Part shown: positions 45,022-53,704 of the stretch, in pieces
How the letters are laid out: each line of letters starts with the position of its first letter
Numbering within the stretch: the stretch's first letter is position 1
Source: Bacillota bacterium
GTDB taxonomy: Bacteria; Bacillota; Negativicutes; CTSoil-072
Reading direction: 5' to 3'
DNA: 64,000 nt
Assembly (NCBI GenBank): GCA_017889545.1
Contig: JAGFZV010000002.1
Location: forward strand, 235,221 to 299,220
Position numbers and translations under genes: made by a program
Notes under the pieces: model-generated
Databases searched by the model: none
What the model was told of the DNA's origin: nothing
The model's input: the letters and a program-made list of their open reading frames with translations, nothing else

Positions 45022-45936
45022 ATGAATCGTAAAAAAATCATTTATCTGATTTTTGGAATTTTTATTAGCGTAATTTTTTTGCAAGGCTGCGTAAAAACAG
45101 ATAATACTCGCTCTGAAAAACAGGATGCCCCGATTGTTATTGCATCCAAACCTTTTGCGGAACAGTACATACTTGCTTTTATGGCTGCAGAACTGATCAA
45201 AACGAAAGCCAACGCAACCGTGGACACAAGTAAAATCGGGATGGGCCCCAGCGAGTTATTGCATCCGGCGGTGGAAAAAGGACAGATCGATATTTACCCC
45301 GAATACACCGGAACTGCCTGGATCGCAATTCTCAAACAACCAGTAGAGTATGACAAGGATGTGCTTTATAAAAAAGTGACGGAGGCCTATAACCAAAAAT
45401 TCAAACTGGATTGGCTGCCTTCTTTAGGGTTTCAGAATACCTTCGCACTTGCGGTGACCAGGGAAACTGCCGATAAAAACAATATCAAAACAATTTCTGA
45501 CTTGGCTAAACTGAAAGACTTGACGCTGCTTGGAGACGCTACCTCGTTCACCAGAGAAGATGAATATCCCGGTCTGAAGAAAATATATGGGCTTGAAGGA
45601 AAGCAAAAAGTAGTGGATGTAAATTTTTACTATGAAGGATTGAAACAAAGGCAAGCCGATGTTGCACTGGTTTTTTCCACAGACGGTCGTCTAAAACAAT
45701 ATAACTTAATTATTTTGGAAGATGACAAGCATTTTTTTCCTCCATATGAAACAGGGTTTATCGTGCGCCAGGAGGTTGTACAGAAGCACCCGAAAGTGAA
45801 AGAGGCCCTTAGTTTGTTAAATGGAAAAATTAACGAAAAAACGATGATTGAACTGAACTACCAGGTAGAAGTTGAGAAACGGGATCCGGCCGAAGTAGCC
45901 AAAAAATTCTTGAAAGAACAGGGACTGATTCCTTAA
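45022..45936 (+). CDS. Osmoprotectant ABC substrate-binding lipoprotein (OpuBC/OsmF-like)
   Basis: A 304-residue binding protein with a lipoprotein signal (lipobox LQGC, Cys23) followed by the OpuAC/ProX-type domain. Typical segments are KPFAEQYILAFMAAELI near 43, the GQIDIYPEYTGTAW block near 84-97 and QRQADVALVFSTDG near 212. Quaternary-amine ligands (betaine, choline or carnitine) are expected from the family. The lipid anchor depends on Lgt activity. ATG 45022 follows GGAGG. Confidence 0.92.
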   Translation: MNRKKIIYLIFGIFISVIFLQGCVKTDNTRSEKQDAPIVIASKPFAEQYILAFMAAELIKTKANATVDTSKIGMGPSELLHPAVEKGQIDIYPEYTGTAWIAILKQPVEYDKDVLYKKVTEAYNQKFKLDWLPSLGFQNTFALAVTRETADKNNIKTISDLAKLKDLTLLGDATSFTREDEYPGLKKIYGLEGKQKVVDVNFYYEGLKQRQADVALVFSTDGRLKQYNLIILEDDKHFFPPYETGFIVRQEVVQKHPKVKEALSLLNGKINEKTMIELNYQVEVEKRDPAEVAKKFLKEQGLIP

Positions 45937-45958
45937 GTGTGCAGGGAGGAGCCTGTAA

Positions 45959-47029
45959 ATGGTAGAAATGGAAAACGTATCAAAAAAATATGGCCCAGCT
46001 GAGGTTGTTTCTAATGTTACGCTGCGGGCAGAAGCAGGGGAGACTTTGGTGATTATTGGACCATCTGGCTGCGGCAAGACGACTGTCCTTAAGATGATTA
46101 ATCGAATGGTAGTAAATTCATCGGGATCAATCAAGGTAAACGGTATAAACATCAATCAAGTAGATCCTGTCGAACTTCGTCGAGGAATCGGTTATGTGAT
46201 TCAGCAGATCGGCTTATTGCCGCACCTTACAGTGCAGGATAATATCGCTTTTGTCCTCCAGTTGATGGGCGTGTCGAGATCGATACAAGCTGAAAGAGCC
46301 AAGGAACTGATCCGACTGGTGGGCTTGCATCCGGAATACTTGCATAAGCGTCCGCAGCATCTGAGCGGGGGGCAGCAGCAACGGATTGGCGTGGCTAGAG
46401 CATTGGCGGCGGACCCTTCAGTTGTCCTTATGGATGAACCCTTTGGAGCGGTAGATCCAATTACCAGGCAGCAATTGCAGGAAATGGTTCTTGCTTTGCA
46501 ACGGGAGATGAGAAAGACAATCTTATTTGTTACTCATGACATTCAGGAGGCTTTTAAATTAGGCAGTCGAATTGCAATTATGAAGGAGGGGAAAATCGTC
46601 AAGATCGGTACGCCGATAGAATTGATCCGGGAGAAAGACGATTTTGTACATCGCCTTCTGGGACGGAGAGCGATTTTTGATTTTTTGGAAAATGTACCTG
46701 TCAGCGCAGCACTGGATCCTACTGTACCCGTTTTTACGCTCGGACAAAATGTTGCGGTTAAAACAGAACGGTGGGAGTATGGTATGGCTATTGACTTTGA
46801 ACGCCATTTTCTGGGGGTAGTGGAAAAAAAACATTGGGGCGGAAGCGATAACAACTTTAATCATTGCGGTGCGGATTCATGCAGATTGACAATCAAACCG
46901 GAAGTTTCCGTAAGTGATGCTATTCAAATTATGCTGTGGGAAGGATATCGCTGGCTTCCGGTCGTGCAAAACGAAATTTTTATTGGCGTTGTAACGTTTG
47001 AGTCTTGCGCTAAAATGATGCGCGAATGA
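45959..47029 (+). CDS. Osmoprotectant ABC ATPase with CBS-like tail (OpuBA/OpuCA-like)
   Basis: A 356-residue ATPase: Walker A GPSGCGKTT near 36-44, Q-loop IGYVIQQIGLLPH, signature LSGGQQQRIG near 138, Walker B VVLMDEPFGAVDP near 158 and the switch His in FVTHDIQEA. The C-terminal part (about 240-356) has one recognisable CBS-like motif, where OpuCA has two; CBS pairs in this family sense ionic strength or c-di-AMP. ATG 45959 follows GGGAGGAG. Confidence 0.92.
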   Translation: MVEMENVSKKYGPAEVVSNVTLRAEAGETLVIIGPSGCGKTTVLKMINRMVVNSSGSIKVNGININQVDPVELRRGIGYVIQQIGLLPHLTVQDNIAFVLQLMGVSRSIQAERAKELIRLVGLHPEYLHKRPQHLSGGQQQRIGVARALAADPSVVLMDEPFGAVDPITRQQLQEMVLALQREMRKTILFVTHDIQEAFKLGSRIAIMKEGKIVKIGTPIELIREKDDFVHRLLGRRAIFDFLENVPVSAALDPTVPVFTLGQNVAVKTERWEYGMAIDFERHFLGVVEKKHWGGSDNNFNHCGADSCRLTIKPEVSVSDAIQIMLWEGYRWLPVVQNEIFIGVVTFESCAKMMRE

Positions 47030-47042
47030 GGGGGTTAACAGA

Positions 47043-47693
47043 GTGGAGCAGGGGATTATGGGATTGTTGGCAAGCTATGTCGTGACGAAGTACGATGTTT
47101 TGTTGTCTGCACTGGAATTTCAACTATACTTGGTAATGTTGTCAAGCTTGATTACCATAGCGGTGGGAGTCTCTGCAGGCATTTTAATGACGCGGTTTCC
47201 GGGTATGGCTGGACCGATCTTGAAAATTGCATCTACTCTCTACACAATTCCTATCTTGGCTATGTTTGCTTTACTTATTCCGCTGTTTGGAATTGGCGAA
47301 CTACCGGCAATTATCGCTCTGGTGATCTATGGGTTGCTGCCAATCCTTCACAATACATATGCGGGCATTAAGTGTATAGATCCTTCTATCGTGGAAGCTG
47401 CGCAAGGGATGGGGGCCAGCGAATGGCAACTTCTCAAACGGGTGGAAATACCTTTGGCGCTACCCAAAATTGTAGCCGGTATCCGTACTTCCGTTGTTAT
47501 GAATATTTCAGTAGCTACGTTTGCAGTATTTATTGGCGCCGGCGGACTTGGAACGATTATTCTTCAGGGGATACGCACGTTTCATGAAGGAATGCTTATT
47601 GCCGGGACGATTCTTGTGGCCTTGGTGGCTGTTATTTTTGAACGTCTGCTGAATTGGCTTGAAAACAGGGTGAAGATCATCATTCTACGATAA
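47043..47693 (+). CDS. Osmoprotectant ABC permease (OpuBD/OpuCD-like, second)
   Basis: A 216-residue permease with the same fold and loop motif (EAAQGMGASEWQLLKRVEIP near 119-138) as the first permease; the two probably form a heterodimer. GTG 47043 is eight bases after GAGGGGG. It ends the operon; no terminator is obvious, and the following gene is convergent. Confidence 0.9.
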   Translation: MEQGIMGLLASYVVTKYDVLLSALEFQLYLVMLSSLITIAVGVSAGILMTRFPGMAGPILKIASTLYTIPILAMFALLIPLFGIGELPAIIALVIYGLLPILHNTYAGIKCIDPSIVEAAQGMGASEWQLLKRVEIPLALPKIVAGIRTSVVMNISVATFAVFIGAGGLGTIILQGIRTFHEGMLIAGTILVALVAVIFERLLNWLENRVKIIILR

Positions 47694-47747
47694 AAAGGAG
47701 AGATGATCTACTGTGGCAAAAGCTTATTGCATAGCTATCAACCAATA

Positions 47748-48515
47748 TTATTTAGCCGTTGAGCCATTGGATGACCTTTTAAAGGTGGGAGGGAGAAACT
47801 GTTTGGTCATTTTTAGTTCGATTTCCTGGCCATTGCGAAGCGCTGTCAGTCGAATAGTCGTGCCGGCTTCCCCGGTTTGCAGCAATCCATTGATCGCGTC
47901 GTCTTCCAGCGTCGCCAAATCAAGACCGTTAATTTTTACGATCCGGTCGCCGGCCAGCAAGCCTGCCTTTTCTGCCGGCTTATCCGGCCATACTTTTAAA
48001 ACGAGAATTTCTTTTTGTTTCAATACATAATTGAAACCGTACAGATAAATGCCGTTAAAGGTTGCCTTGATGGATCGAAGTGAAGACGTAACAATTTGGC
48101 TGCCGGCTTCAAGGTCTTCTTTGTAAGGCGGCGGATAGGCGCGGGCATTCTCGATGGATGCAACGTGAACTTTTTCATCCGTTGATCCCGGGTTGCTGAT
48201 GATTTGAAGTTCGCAGCTTACAATCGCGTTTTCGTCCAGTGGAGCCACATTAAAAATCAGCATTACCTTGCTGTTGGTTCCCCAGTTTACGATGAAGGGC
48301 ATGCTTTTTGTTCTGGTATCTTCAAAAATCAAGGAATAGTCGGAAAGCGTTTGCAGCATAAGTCCTTTCTTCAGGTTCTCCGTTAGAATATAACCATAAA
48401 CGTCTCTTTGATTTGCATTTTTCAGAGTCAGTAATTCTGCCGCCTGTGCCTGGCTGGTAAAGAACGCCAACATCGTAAAGCACAGGATAAAAAAGGATAG
48501 GTACAAACGTTTCAT
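47748..48515 (-). CDS. Secreted PDZ-domain protein
   Basis: A 255-residue exported protein: signal peptide with AQA-A cleavage near residue 25, an N-terminal domain of unknown family (about 26-160) and one C-terminal PDZ domain (about 163-240; DKPAEKAGLLAGDRIVKING, then a GTTIRLTALRNGQ strand). No protease domain is present, so it is probably a binding or regulatory protein in the envelope. ATG 48515 has a GGAGG ribosome-binding site on the minus strand. Confidence 0.85.
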   Translation of the reverse strand: MKRLYLSFFILCFTMLAFFTSQAQAAELLTLKNANQRDVYGYILTENLKKGLMLQTLSDYSLIFEDTRTKSMPFIVNWGTNSKVMLIFNVAPLDENAIVSCELQIISNPGSTDEKVHVASIENARAYPPPYKEDLEAGSQIVTSSLRSIKATFNGIYLYGFNYVLKQKEILVLKVWPDKPAEKAGLLAGDRIVKINGLDLATLEDDAINGLLQTGEAGTTIRLTALRNGQEIELKMTKQFLPPTFKRSSNGSTAK

Positions 48516-48816
48516 CTTTATTCCTCCGTTAATTGCATGATTTTTGCTTATATCTATTGTTACGCTGCAGGAAGTGGATATTCCTGCTAATCATATGTTT
48601 AGAGAACGCGTCGAATAGCTTCGCTTTAATCTTATTTTGACAAAAGGTAAAAAGAAAAGTACAATAAATAGGGCATATTTTCTTCGGGTGGCCGCTAAGT
48701 GTATCGTCATTCATGCATGCCTGCGGTGTGCTGGAGGGTAATAAAGATTTTTAACGGTCTGGCATGCCTGCGGCGTGCTTTTTTTCTATAAGATATATAT
48801 GAGAAGGTGAATACAA
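48516..48816. other. Divergent intergenic region with paired direct repeats
   Basis: Holds the upstream regions of the PDZ gene (-) and the DUF3842 gene (+). It contains an 18-base direct repeat (48715-48732 and 48762-48779, one mismatch). No short gene is credible here. Confidence 0.5.
48715..48779 (+). repeat. 18-base direct repeat pair upstream of the DUF3842 gene
   Basis: Copies GCATGCCTGCGGTGTGCT (48715-48732) and GCATGCCTGCGGCGTGCT (48762-48779), start-to-start 47 bases; the second runs into seven T. Each copy begins with the palindrome GCATGC. Confidence 0.7.
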
Positions 48817-49242
48817 GTGATTGTTGCTGTCATTGATGGAATGGGGGGCGGTTTGGGGGTGCAGCTTGTTACCCAAATGGCCGCTCAGTTTGGTTCGCAG
48901 GTGGAAATCATCGCCTTGGGAACGAATGCGCTGGCGACCAACAGCATGGTCCGGGCCGGAGCGGCGCGCGGCGCCACTGGAGAAAACGCAGTTCGGGTTA
49001 CATTGCGGCGAGTGAATATTGTTGTGGGTCCTTTGGGCATTGTGATCCCTAATGCTTTGATGGGGGAAATTACTCCGCAAATTGCAGAGTTGGTTGCAAG
49101 CTGTGACGCCAGAAAAATTTTGGTGCCCGTAAATCAAAGCCATTTTGAGGTCATCGGATTGGAAAATCGTTCACTGGTCAGTTTGATTAAGGAAGCGGTT
49201 TGTAGAGTTGCTGAACTATTGCCCGGAAAAGAGGAGAAATAA
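48817..49242 (+). CDS. DUF3842 family protein
   Basis: A 141-residue protein with a Rossmann-like start IAVIDGMGGGLG-type motif at 2-13, and GTNALATNSMVRAGAARGATGENAV near 36-60, matching DUF3842, a family found in anaerobic Bacillota. No biochemical role is known; the N-terminal Gly-rich loop suggests nucleotide binding. GTG 48817 is six bases after GAAGGTGA. The thioesterase gene starts two bases after its stop. Confidence 0.85.
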   Translation: MIVAVIDGMGGGLGVQLVTQMAAQFGSQVEIIALGTNALATNSMVRAGAARGATGENAVRVTLRRVNIVVGPLGIVIPNALMGEITPQIAELVASCDARKILVPVNQSHFEVIGLENRSLVSLIKEAVCRVAELLPGKEEK

Positions 49243-49243
49243 A

Positions 49244-49657
49244 ATGGTTGTTATTCAGGACCGGGTGCGCTTTGTTGAAACGGATTTGATGGGAGTTGTG
49301 CATCATTCCAATTATTTTCGCTGGTTTGAAATGGGAAGAGTGGAGTATCTGCGGCAGGCAGGTGTTTTTCTTACCGATTTGCTGGAAGAAGGAATTATTT
49401 TTCCCATCCGGGATGTAAGTTGTCAATATCGATCGCCTTCCCGGTTTGATGATCTGATCCGTATTGAAACAACTATGGACGAGTTGTCGCCTGTTAAGAT
49501 GGTATTCGGGTACCGGATTGTGAAAGTAGACGATGATGTTCTTCTGGCCTCTGGTAAAACGATGAATCTATTTACAAATTCGACCGGGAAAATTATTCGT
49601 TTGCCCGGGAAATATTATGAAAGATTGCAAGCCTTTACTGATGGTTCGCAGTCGTAG
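49244..49657 (+). CDS. YbgC/FadM-type acyl-CoA thioesterase
   Basis: A 137-residue hot-dog-fold thioesterase of the 4-hydroxybenzoyl-CoA thioesterase group. The active-site segment is FVETDLMGVVHHSNYFRW with Asp14 and His21 in the positions of the catalytic Asp and His. ATG 49244 follows GAGGAGAAAT; an in-frame upstream start at 49208 lies inside the DUF3842 gene and lacks conserved sequence. Substrate unknown. Confidence 0.9.
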   Translation: MVVIQDRVRFVETDLMGVVHHSNYFRWFEMGRVEYLRQAGVFLTDLLEEGIIFPIRDVSCQYRSPSRFDDLIRIETTMDELSPVKMVFGYRIVKVDDDVLLASGKTMNLFTNSTGKIIRLPGKYYERLQAFTDGSQS

Positions 49658-49697
49658 CAGTTTTAACGATTAAAATGATAGTCAGGGGATGGGTAAG

Positions 49698-50534
49698 ATG
49701 AGAACCGACGCTCCGATCGGAGTTTTTGATTCCGGGATCGGTGGACTTACTGTTGTCAGCGAAATGCTGAAATTGATGCCGGAGGAAAGGATCATTTATT
49801 TTGGTGATACTGCGCGCGCTCCTTACGGATCCAGATCCGCTGAAGAAATTAAAGAATTTATGTTTCAAATATTAGCTTTCTTCTCAGCTCAGCAGGTCAA
49901 GATGGCTGTTATGGCTTGCAACACGATGACGGCGCTGGGGCTGAAGCTCGCTCAGGAAGCCATGGCTTTTCCGGTGGTAGGAGTTAATACCGGGATCCAT
50001 GCTGCTTTGCAGGCAAGTACGAATCATCAGATTGGGGTAATTGCCACAGAAGCAACCATTGCAAGCGGCAATCATGCCAGGACGCTTCAGTCTTTGGAAC
50101 ATGCAGCGGTGTTATACCCGCAGGCTTGCCCCAAATTTGTGCCGCTGATTGAAGCAGGGGAATTGATCAGTCCCCGTACTGAAGCGGCTGCGCAGGAGTA
50201 TCTATTGCCGTTGCAGAAAGCGAAAGTGGACAGCCTAATTCTGGGGTGCACCCACTATCCGTTTATAGGTTCTTTGCTTCGTCAAATTATGGGTCCCAAT
50301 GTTACCTTGATTGATCCGGCAAAAGAAACGGCTGCAGACGCATACGCCATTCTGGCTCAGCAAGGAATGTTGGCTAAAACTGGATCAGGCAGCCGCCAGC
50401 TTTGTTTTTCGGCGGATCTAAAAAGGGCGCAGCGCATGGCAGGCCATGTGATGGATCTAGAAACGGTCCAGTTTACAAAGATTGATTTGCAGGATTTTGT
50501 AGGTTATCATAGAGAAGAAGACTGTGTAGGATAA
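49698..50534 (+). CDS. murI: Glutamate racemase
   Basis: Cofactor-independent racemase supplying D-glutamate for MurD. The 278-residue protein has the N-terminal PIGVFDSGIGGLTVV block (catalytic Asp11), the first catalytic Cys74 in CNTMTA and the second Cys184 in GCTHYP. ATG 49698 is nine bases after AGGGG; ATG 49689 touches it. In many Bacillota murI is followed directly by rph and rdgB; here six genes lie between. Confidence 0.95.
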   Translation: MRTDAPIGVFDSGIGGLTVVSEMLKLMPEERIIYFGDTARAPYGSRSAEEIKEFMFQILAFFSAQQVKMAVMACNTMTALGLKLAQEAMAFPVVGVNTGIHAALQASTNHQIGVIATEATIASGNHARTLQSLEHAAVLYPQACPKFVPLIEAGELISPRTEAAAQEYLLPLQKAKVDSLILGCTHYPFIGSLLRQIMGPNVTLIDPAKETAADAYAILAQQGMLAKTGSGSRQLCFSADLKRAQRMAGHVMDLETVQFTKIDLQDFVGYHREEDCVG

Positions 50535-50564
50535 ACATTTCACAAGAGATTTGGGGGCTTTGTT

Positions 50565-51125
50565 GTGGGTATGGTAGGAACGTTTTTTTGGGGCATTGTG
50601 TTGCTGGCCGCACTGTTGGCGTTATTGGTGTGGGTGTATATCCGCCGGCAAGGGAATGAAAAAATCCGTTTTGATATCGGACAGCGCAGCGATTGCGTGT
50701 TGGAAACGCTGACAGAAACCACGGCGGTGATGTCATGCAAGGTACCGTTTCGAAATACGGGCAGCCAGGATGGTACGGTTATGGATGCGTTTCCGAGAGT
50801 ATTGCTGCCTTATGAGCAATATGACGCAGTGGAAGTATCTGCGCGAATGATGCTGGAAACGGCTCCACGGGTTGATGGTTATTGGGAAGCGGTTATCATC
50901 CCTAAACACACTGGCGGAACTGTTGTTGTTGCCATTCAATTTGTTGCCAGACAAGGCGATATTCGTACGGCGCTGGCTGAAATGGTGGACATGCCGATTG
51001 ATCTTGTATTGCATATTGTCAGTCGTTCTTTGGCTTATCTTACGAAACAGCGTATCGTGATTACGTCAGAAGAAATAGCAAAAGCATTGGAGAGTCAGTC
51101 CGGTGCTCAATCGGAGGTCCTGTAA
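50565..51125 (+). CDS. Single-pass membrane protein of unknown function
   Basis: A 186-residue protein with one N-terminal transmembrane helix (about 6-26) and a mainly beta-type domain, ending in a helix (SEEIAKALESQSGAQ). No family recognised. The gene overlaps nothing, but its stop is one base before the CofE-like gene, and that gene's ribosome-binding site lies within its last codons, so the two are probably coupled. GTG 50565 has a GGGG ribosome-binding site. Confidence 0.7.
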   Translation: MGMVGTFFWGIVLLAALLALLVWVYIRRQGNEKIRFDIGQRSDCVLETLTETTAVMSCKVPFRNTGSQDGTVMDAFPRVLLPYEQYDAVEVSARMMLETAPRVDGYWEAVIIPKHTGGTVVVAIQFVARQGDIRTALAEMVDMPIDLVLHIVSRSLAYLTKQRIVITSEEIAKALESQSGAQSEVL

Positions 51126-51126
51126 G

Positions 51127-51795
51127 ATGGAAGAACTAGAATTGATACCGGTTCGAACCCGGATATTGACAGCGAAAGATGATATTGTCGATGCAATTGA
51201 AAAATATACAAAAGAGCAGGTAGGTCCGAATGATGTGGTCACGGTAGCGGAAAGCGTTGTTGCAATCACGCAAGGACGGTATCTGTATCCGGATGATATG
51301 GATCCCTGTTTCCTGGCCAAAATTCTGAATCGCTTCGTGCCCCAGAAAGGAAGTCTGTCCAGTGTATATGGGATGCAGGCTGCCATGGATGCAGAGGGAA
51401 AATGGCGAATATTGTTTGCCATGCTGGCCGGAATGGCAGCTAAGGTGTTTGGCCGCAGCGGCGTTTTTTATCAACTAGCCGGTCGGCAGGCGGCGCTGAT
51501 TGATGATATGACTGGAACGATGCCGCCGTTTGATAAGTATGTTGTTTATGGGCCGAAGGATCCTTACGGAGTTGCAGCAGCGATTAAAGAACGAATGGGC
51601 TGTTACGGAGCAGCTGTTGCTGATGTCAACGACTTGAAACGGGCTTTGGTGGTCGGAATTACTCCCGGCTTGGAGACTCAGGAATTATCCCGGATTTTGA
51701 TCGATAATCCGTTTGGCAATGCCAGCCAAAAGACTCCAATCGTAATTATTAAAAATTATGCTCAAGCCAAAGAAAAACTTGCAGCTTCATCGTAA
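51127..51795 (+). CDS. CofE-like (coenzyme F420-0:L-glutamate ligase family) protein
   Basis: A 222-residue protein of the F420-0:gamma-glutamyl ligase (CofE, PF01996) fold. Marks are LIPVRTRILTAKDDIVDAIEKY at the start, VTVAESVVAITQGR near 40, and VYGPKDPYGVAAAIKERMG near 137-155. True CofE adds glutamates to coenzyme F420, which Bacillota of this type are not known to make, and I see no other F420 genes. It may therefore ligate another substrate. ATG 51127 follows GGAGGTCC. It is followed by a strong terminator. Confidence 0.8.
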   Translation: MEELELIPVRTRILTAKDDIVDAIEKYTKEQVGPNDVVTVAESVVAITQGRYLYPDDMDPCFLAKILNRFVPQKGSLSSVYGMQAAMDAEGKWRILFAMLAGMAAKVFGRSGVFYQLAGRQAALIDDMTGTMPPFDKYVVYGPKDPYGVAAAIKERMGCYGAAVADVNDLKRALVVGITPGLETQELSRILIDNPFGNASQKTPIVIIKNYAQAKEKLAASS

Positions 51796-51806
51796 AAACG
51801 ATTGCG

Positions 51807-51840
51807 GAAGAGGATAGATCATATACTATCCTCTTCTTTT
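51807..51840 (+). terminator. Terminator between the CofE-like gene and the HgdB-like gene
   Basis: Perfect 11-bp stem GAAGAGGATAG/CTATCCTCTTC, eight-base loop, TTTT. Only about 35 bases separate it from the next start codon, so the next genes either use read-through or a promoter hidden upstream. Confidence 0.88.
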
Positions 51841-51875
51841 CTAGGCGGAATTTTACCAAATAGAGGTGAAATGAA

Positions 51876-52853
51876 ATGGCGCGTATCGGTATAACAACAA
51901 CGGTGCCGGTGGAGATTATTTTGGCGGCTGGGCACACGCCCGTTGATTTGAATAACATATTTATTGCTGATCAAGAGCCGAACCGCCTCGTAGAGATGGC
52001 GGAAGATGCAGGTTATCCCCGCAATATTTGCGGATGGATCAAGGGTTTGTATTCGATTGCTGCCGAACCAGGCTGCGTCGATATGGTCATTGCCGTTACG
52101 CAAGGTGATTGCAGCAATACGCAGGCGTTGATGGAGACGCTGGAAATGGCCGGTATGGAAACAATCCCGTTTGCTTATCCGTTTGACAGAGATTATGATA
52201 TGCTGCGGCTGCAAATGCAGAAGCTTGCCGCGCGGCTGGGCGCCAATTGGGCCGATGTGGAAGCGATGAAAGTTCGTCTGGATAAGGTGAGGAGCAAGGT
52301 CGCGGAACTGGATGAATTGACTTGGAAGCAAAATAGCGTCAGCGGCTGGCATAATCATTTATATCAGGTTAGCTGCAGCGATTTCAACGGGGATGTCGAT
52401 CAATTTGAGCGCGATATTGATTCATTCCTGCTCCAGGCGAGAGAAAAGCTTGAATTTCAGGAAGATCTTCGGTTGGGTTATATTGGCGTTCCGCCGATGT
52501 TTACGGATCTTTATCAATATATTGAAAGAATGGGAGCAAGAGTTGTCTTTAATGAAGTGCAGCGGCAGTTTGCCATGCCGTTTGCTGTTGACGATATTGT
52601 GGAGCAATACCGTCAATACACCTATCCTTATGGAGTTTTTGGCCGGGTGGATGATATCCGGCGGGAAATCGAACGCCGAAATTTGGATGGAGTGATCCAT
52701 TACGTGCAAAGTTTTTGCTTTCGTCAGATTGAAGACATTATTTTTCGCCAAAAACTAGAGATTCCCATTCTCAGTATTGAAGGGGACCGTCCGGGTCGAG
52801 TCGATGCCCGTACAAAACTGCGTATTGACAGTTTCCTGGAGATGCTGCGTTAA
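51876..52853 (+). CDS. 2-hydroxyacyl-CoA dehydratase-like subunit (HgdB/FldC-like)
   Basis: A 325-residue protein of the 2-hydroxyacyl-CoA dehydratase D-component family. Family features include VTQGDCSNTQALMETLEMAG near 70-90, GYIGVPPMFTDLYQYIERMGARVVFNE near 199-225 and HYVQSFCFRQIED near 277. True dehydratases have two such subunits plus an activase; here only one is present, next to a full activase. Single-subunit homologs also occur in benzoyl-CoA reductase and double-cubane reductase systems. The Cys ligands (for example Cys76 and Cys283) are too few to predict a double-cubane cluster from sequence alone. Confidence 0.85.
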   Translation: MARIGITTTVPVEIILAAGHTPVDLNNIFIADQEPNRLVEMAEDAGYPRNICGWIKGLYSIAAEPGCVDMVIAVTQGDCSNTQALMETLEMAGMETIPFAYPFDRDYDMLRLQMQKLAARLGANWADVEAMKVRLDKVRSKVAELDELTWKQNSVSGWHNHLYQVSCSDFNGDVDQFERDIDSFLLQAREKLEFQEDLRLGYIGVPPMFTDLYQYIERMGARVVFNEVQRQFAMPFAVDDIVEQYRQYTYPYGVFGRVDDIRREIERRNLDGVIHYVQSFCFRQIEDIIFRQKLEIPILSIEGDRPGRVDARTKLRIDSFLEMLR

Positions 52854-52921
52854 TCCCTGGCCAAAGCGGACAGGGGTTATAGATGATGTGCAGGATTATA
52901 AGAAATGGGGCCGGTGATAAC

Positions 52922-53704
52922 ATGTTTTGCGGCATTGATTTGGGCAGCCGGAGTGTCAAAGTGGCTGGGCTGAAAGATGGACAGCTGGTTGTCTCCAATG
53001 TGATGGAAACGGTTCAGTTTTACCGTGCTTACGGACAGAGAACAGAACAAGGATTGGCTGTGGATTATCATGCGTTAGGACTAACAGGTACAAAGCGGGT
53101 TGTGGCAACGGGTTACGGACGCAACACGATCCGTATTGCCGGCGCTGTCGTAATAGCCGAGTTAAAAGCTCATGTGCTGGGAGCAATTTGGCAAACCGGC
53201 TTGAAAAACTTTACTCTCTTGGATCTTGGCGGGCAGGACAGCAAGGTAATTAAAGTGAAAAACGGGAAAATGATCGATTTTCAGACCAATGACAAGTGTG
53301 CGGCCAGTACCGGGCGCTATCTGGAAAATATGGCGGCAATTTTGGGATTAAGCCTGGAAGAACTGGGTCAGTACAGCGAACATCCGGTTGAACTGAATGC
53401 AACTTGCGCTATATTTGGTGAAACGGAACTGATTGGCCGGATTGTGGAAGGATACAGTGTACCGGAATTGGCTGCTGGAGTAAATTATACAATTTTTAAA
53501 CGCATTCGCCCGATGTTGACCGCGCTCGGCGGAGAACCAATTGTGTTTACCGGTGGCGTTGCGCGGGGAGCTGCTATCGCAGAACTCTTAAAACGGGAAT
53601 TGAAAGTTGCGGTAATTGTTCCAGAACGGCCGCAGTTGAACGGTGCAATCGGTTGCGCGGTACATGCGATGGAAATGGGGGATACACATGTGGCTGGGAA
53701 TTGA
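52922..53704 (+). CDS. Acyl-CoA dehydratase activase (HgdC/BadF-like ATPase)
   Basis: A 260-residue ASKHA ATPase, the same length as HgdC. It has GIDLGSRSVKVAG at 4-16, LDLGGQDSKVIK near 100-111, and the cluster Cys pair Cys126 (NDKCAASTG) and Cys162 (NATCAIF), placed as in HgdC. The homodimer would bind one [4Fe-4S] cluster and pass an electron to its partner using ATP; the HgdB-like protein just upstream is the obvious partner. ATG 52922 follows GGTGA; ATG 52883 with AGGGG is an alternative adding 13 residues. It overlaps the next gene by 17 bases. Confidence 0.9.
   Translation: MFCGIDLGSRSVKVAGLKDGQLVVSNVMETVQFYRAYGQRTEQGLAVDYHALGLTGTKRVVATGYGRNTIRIAGAVVIAELKAHVLGAIWQTGLKNFTLLDLGGQDSKVIKVKNGKMIDFQTNDKCAASTGRYLENMAAILGLSLEELGQYSEHPVELNATCAIFGETELIGRIVEGYSVPELAAGVNYTIFKRIRPMLTALGGEPIVFTGGVARGAAIAELLKRELKVAVIVPERPQLNGAIGCAVHAMEMGDTHVAGN

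Noticed and set aside
47713..48030. A plus-strand frame starting GTG after AAAAGGAG
   Set aside because: The ribosome-binding site looks good, but the frame runs antisense through the PDZ-domain gene, which has a signal peptide and clear domain. The translation has no recognisable features.
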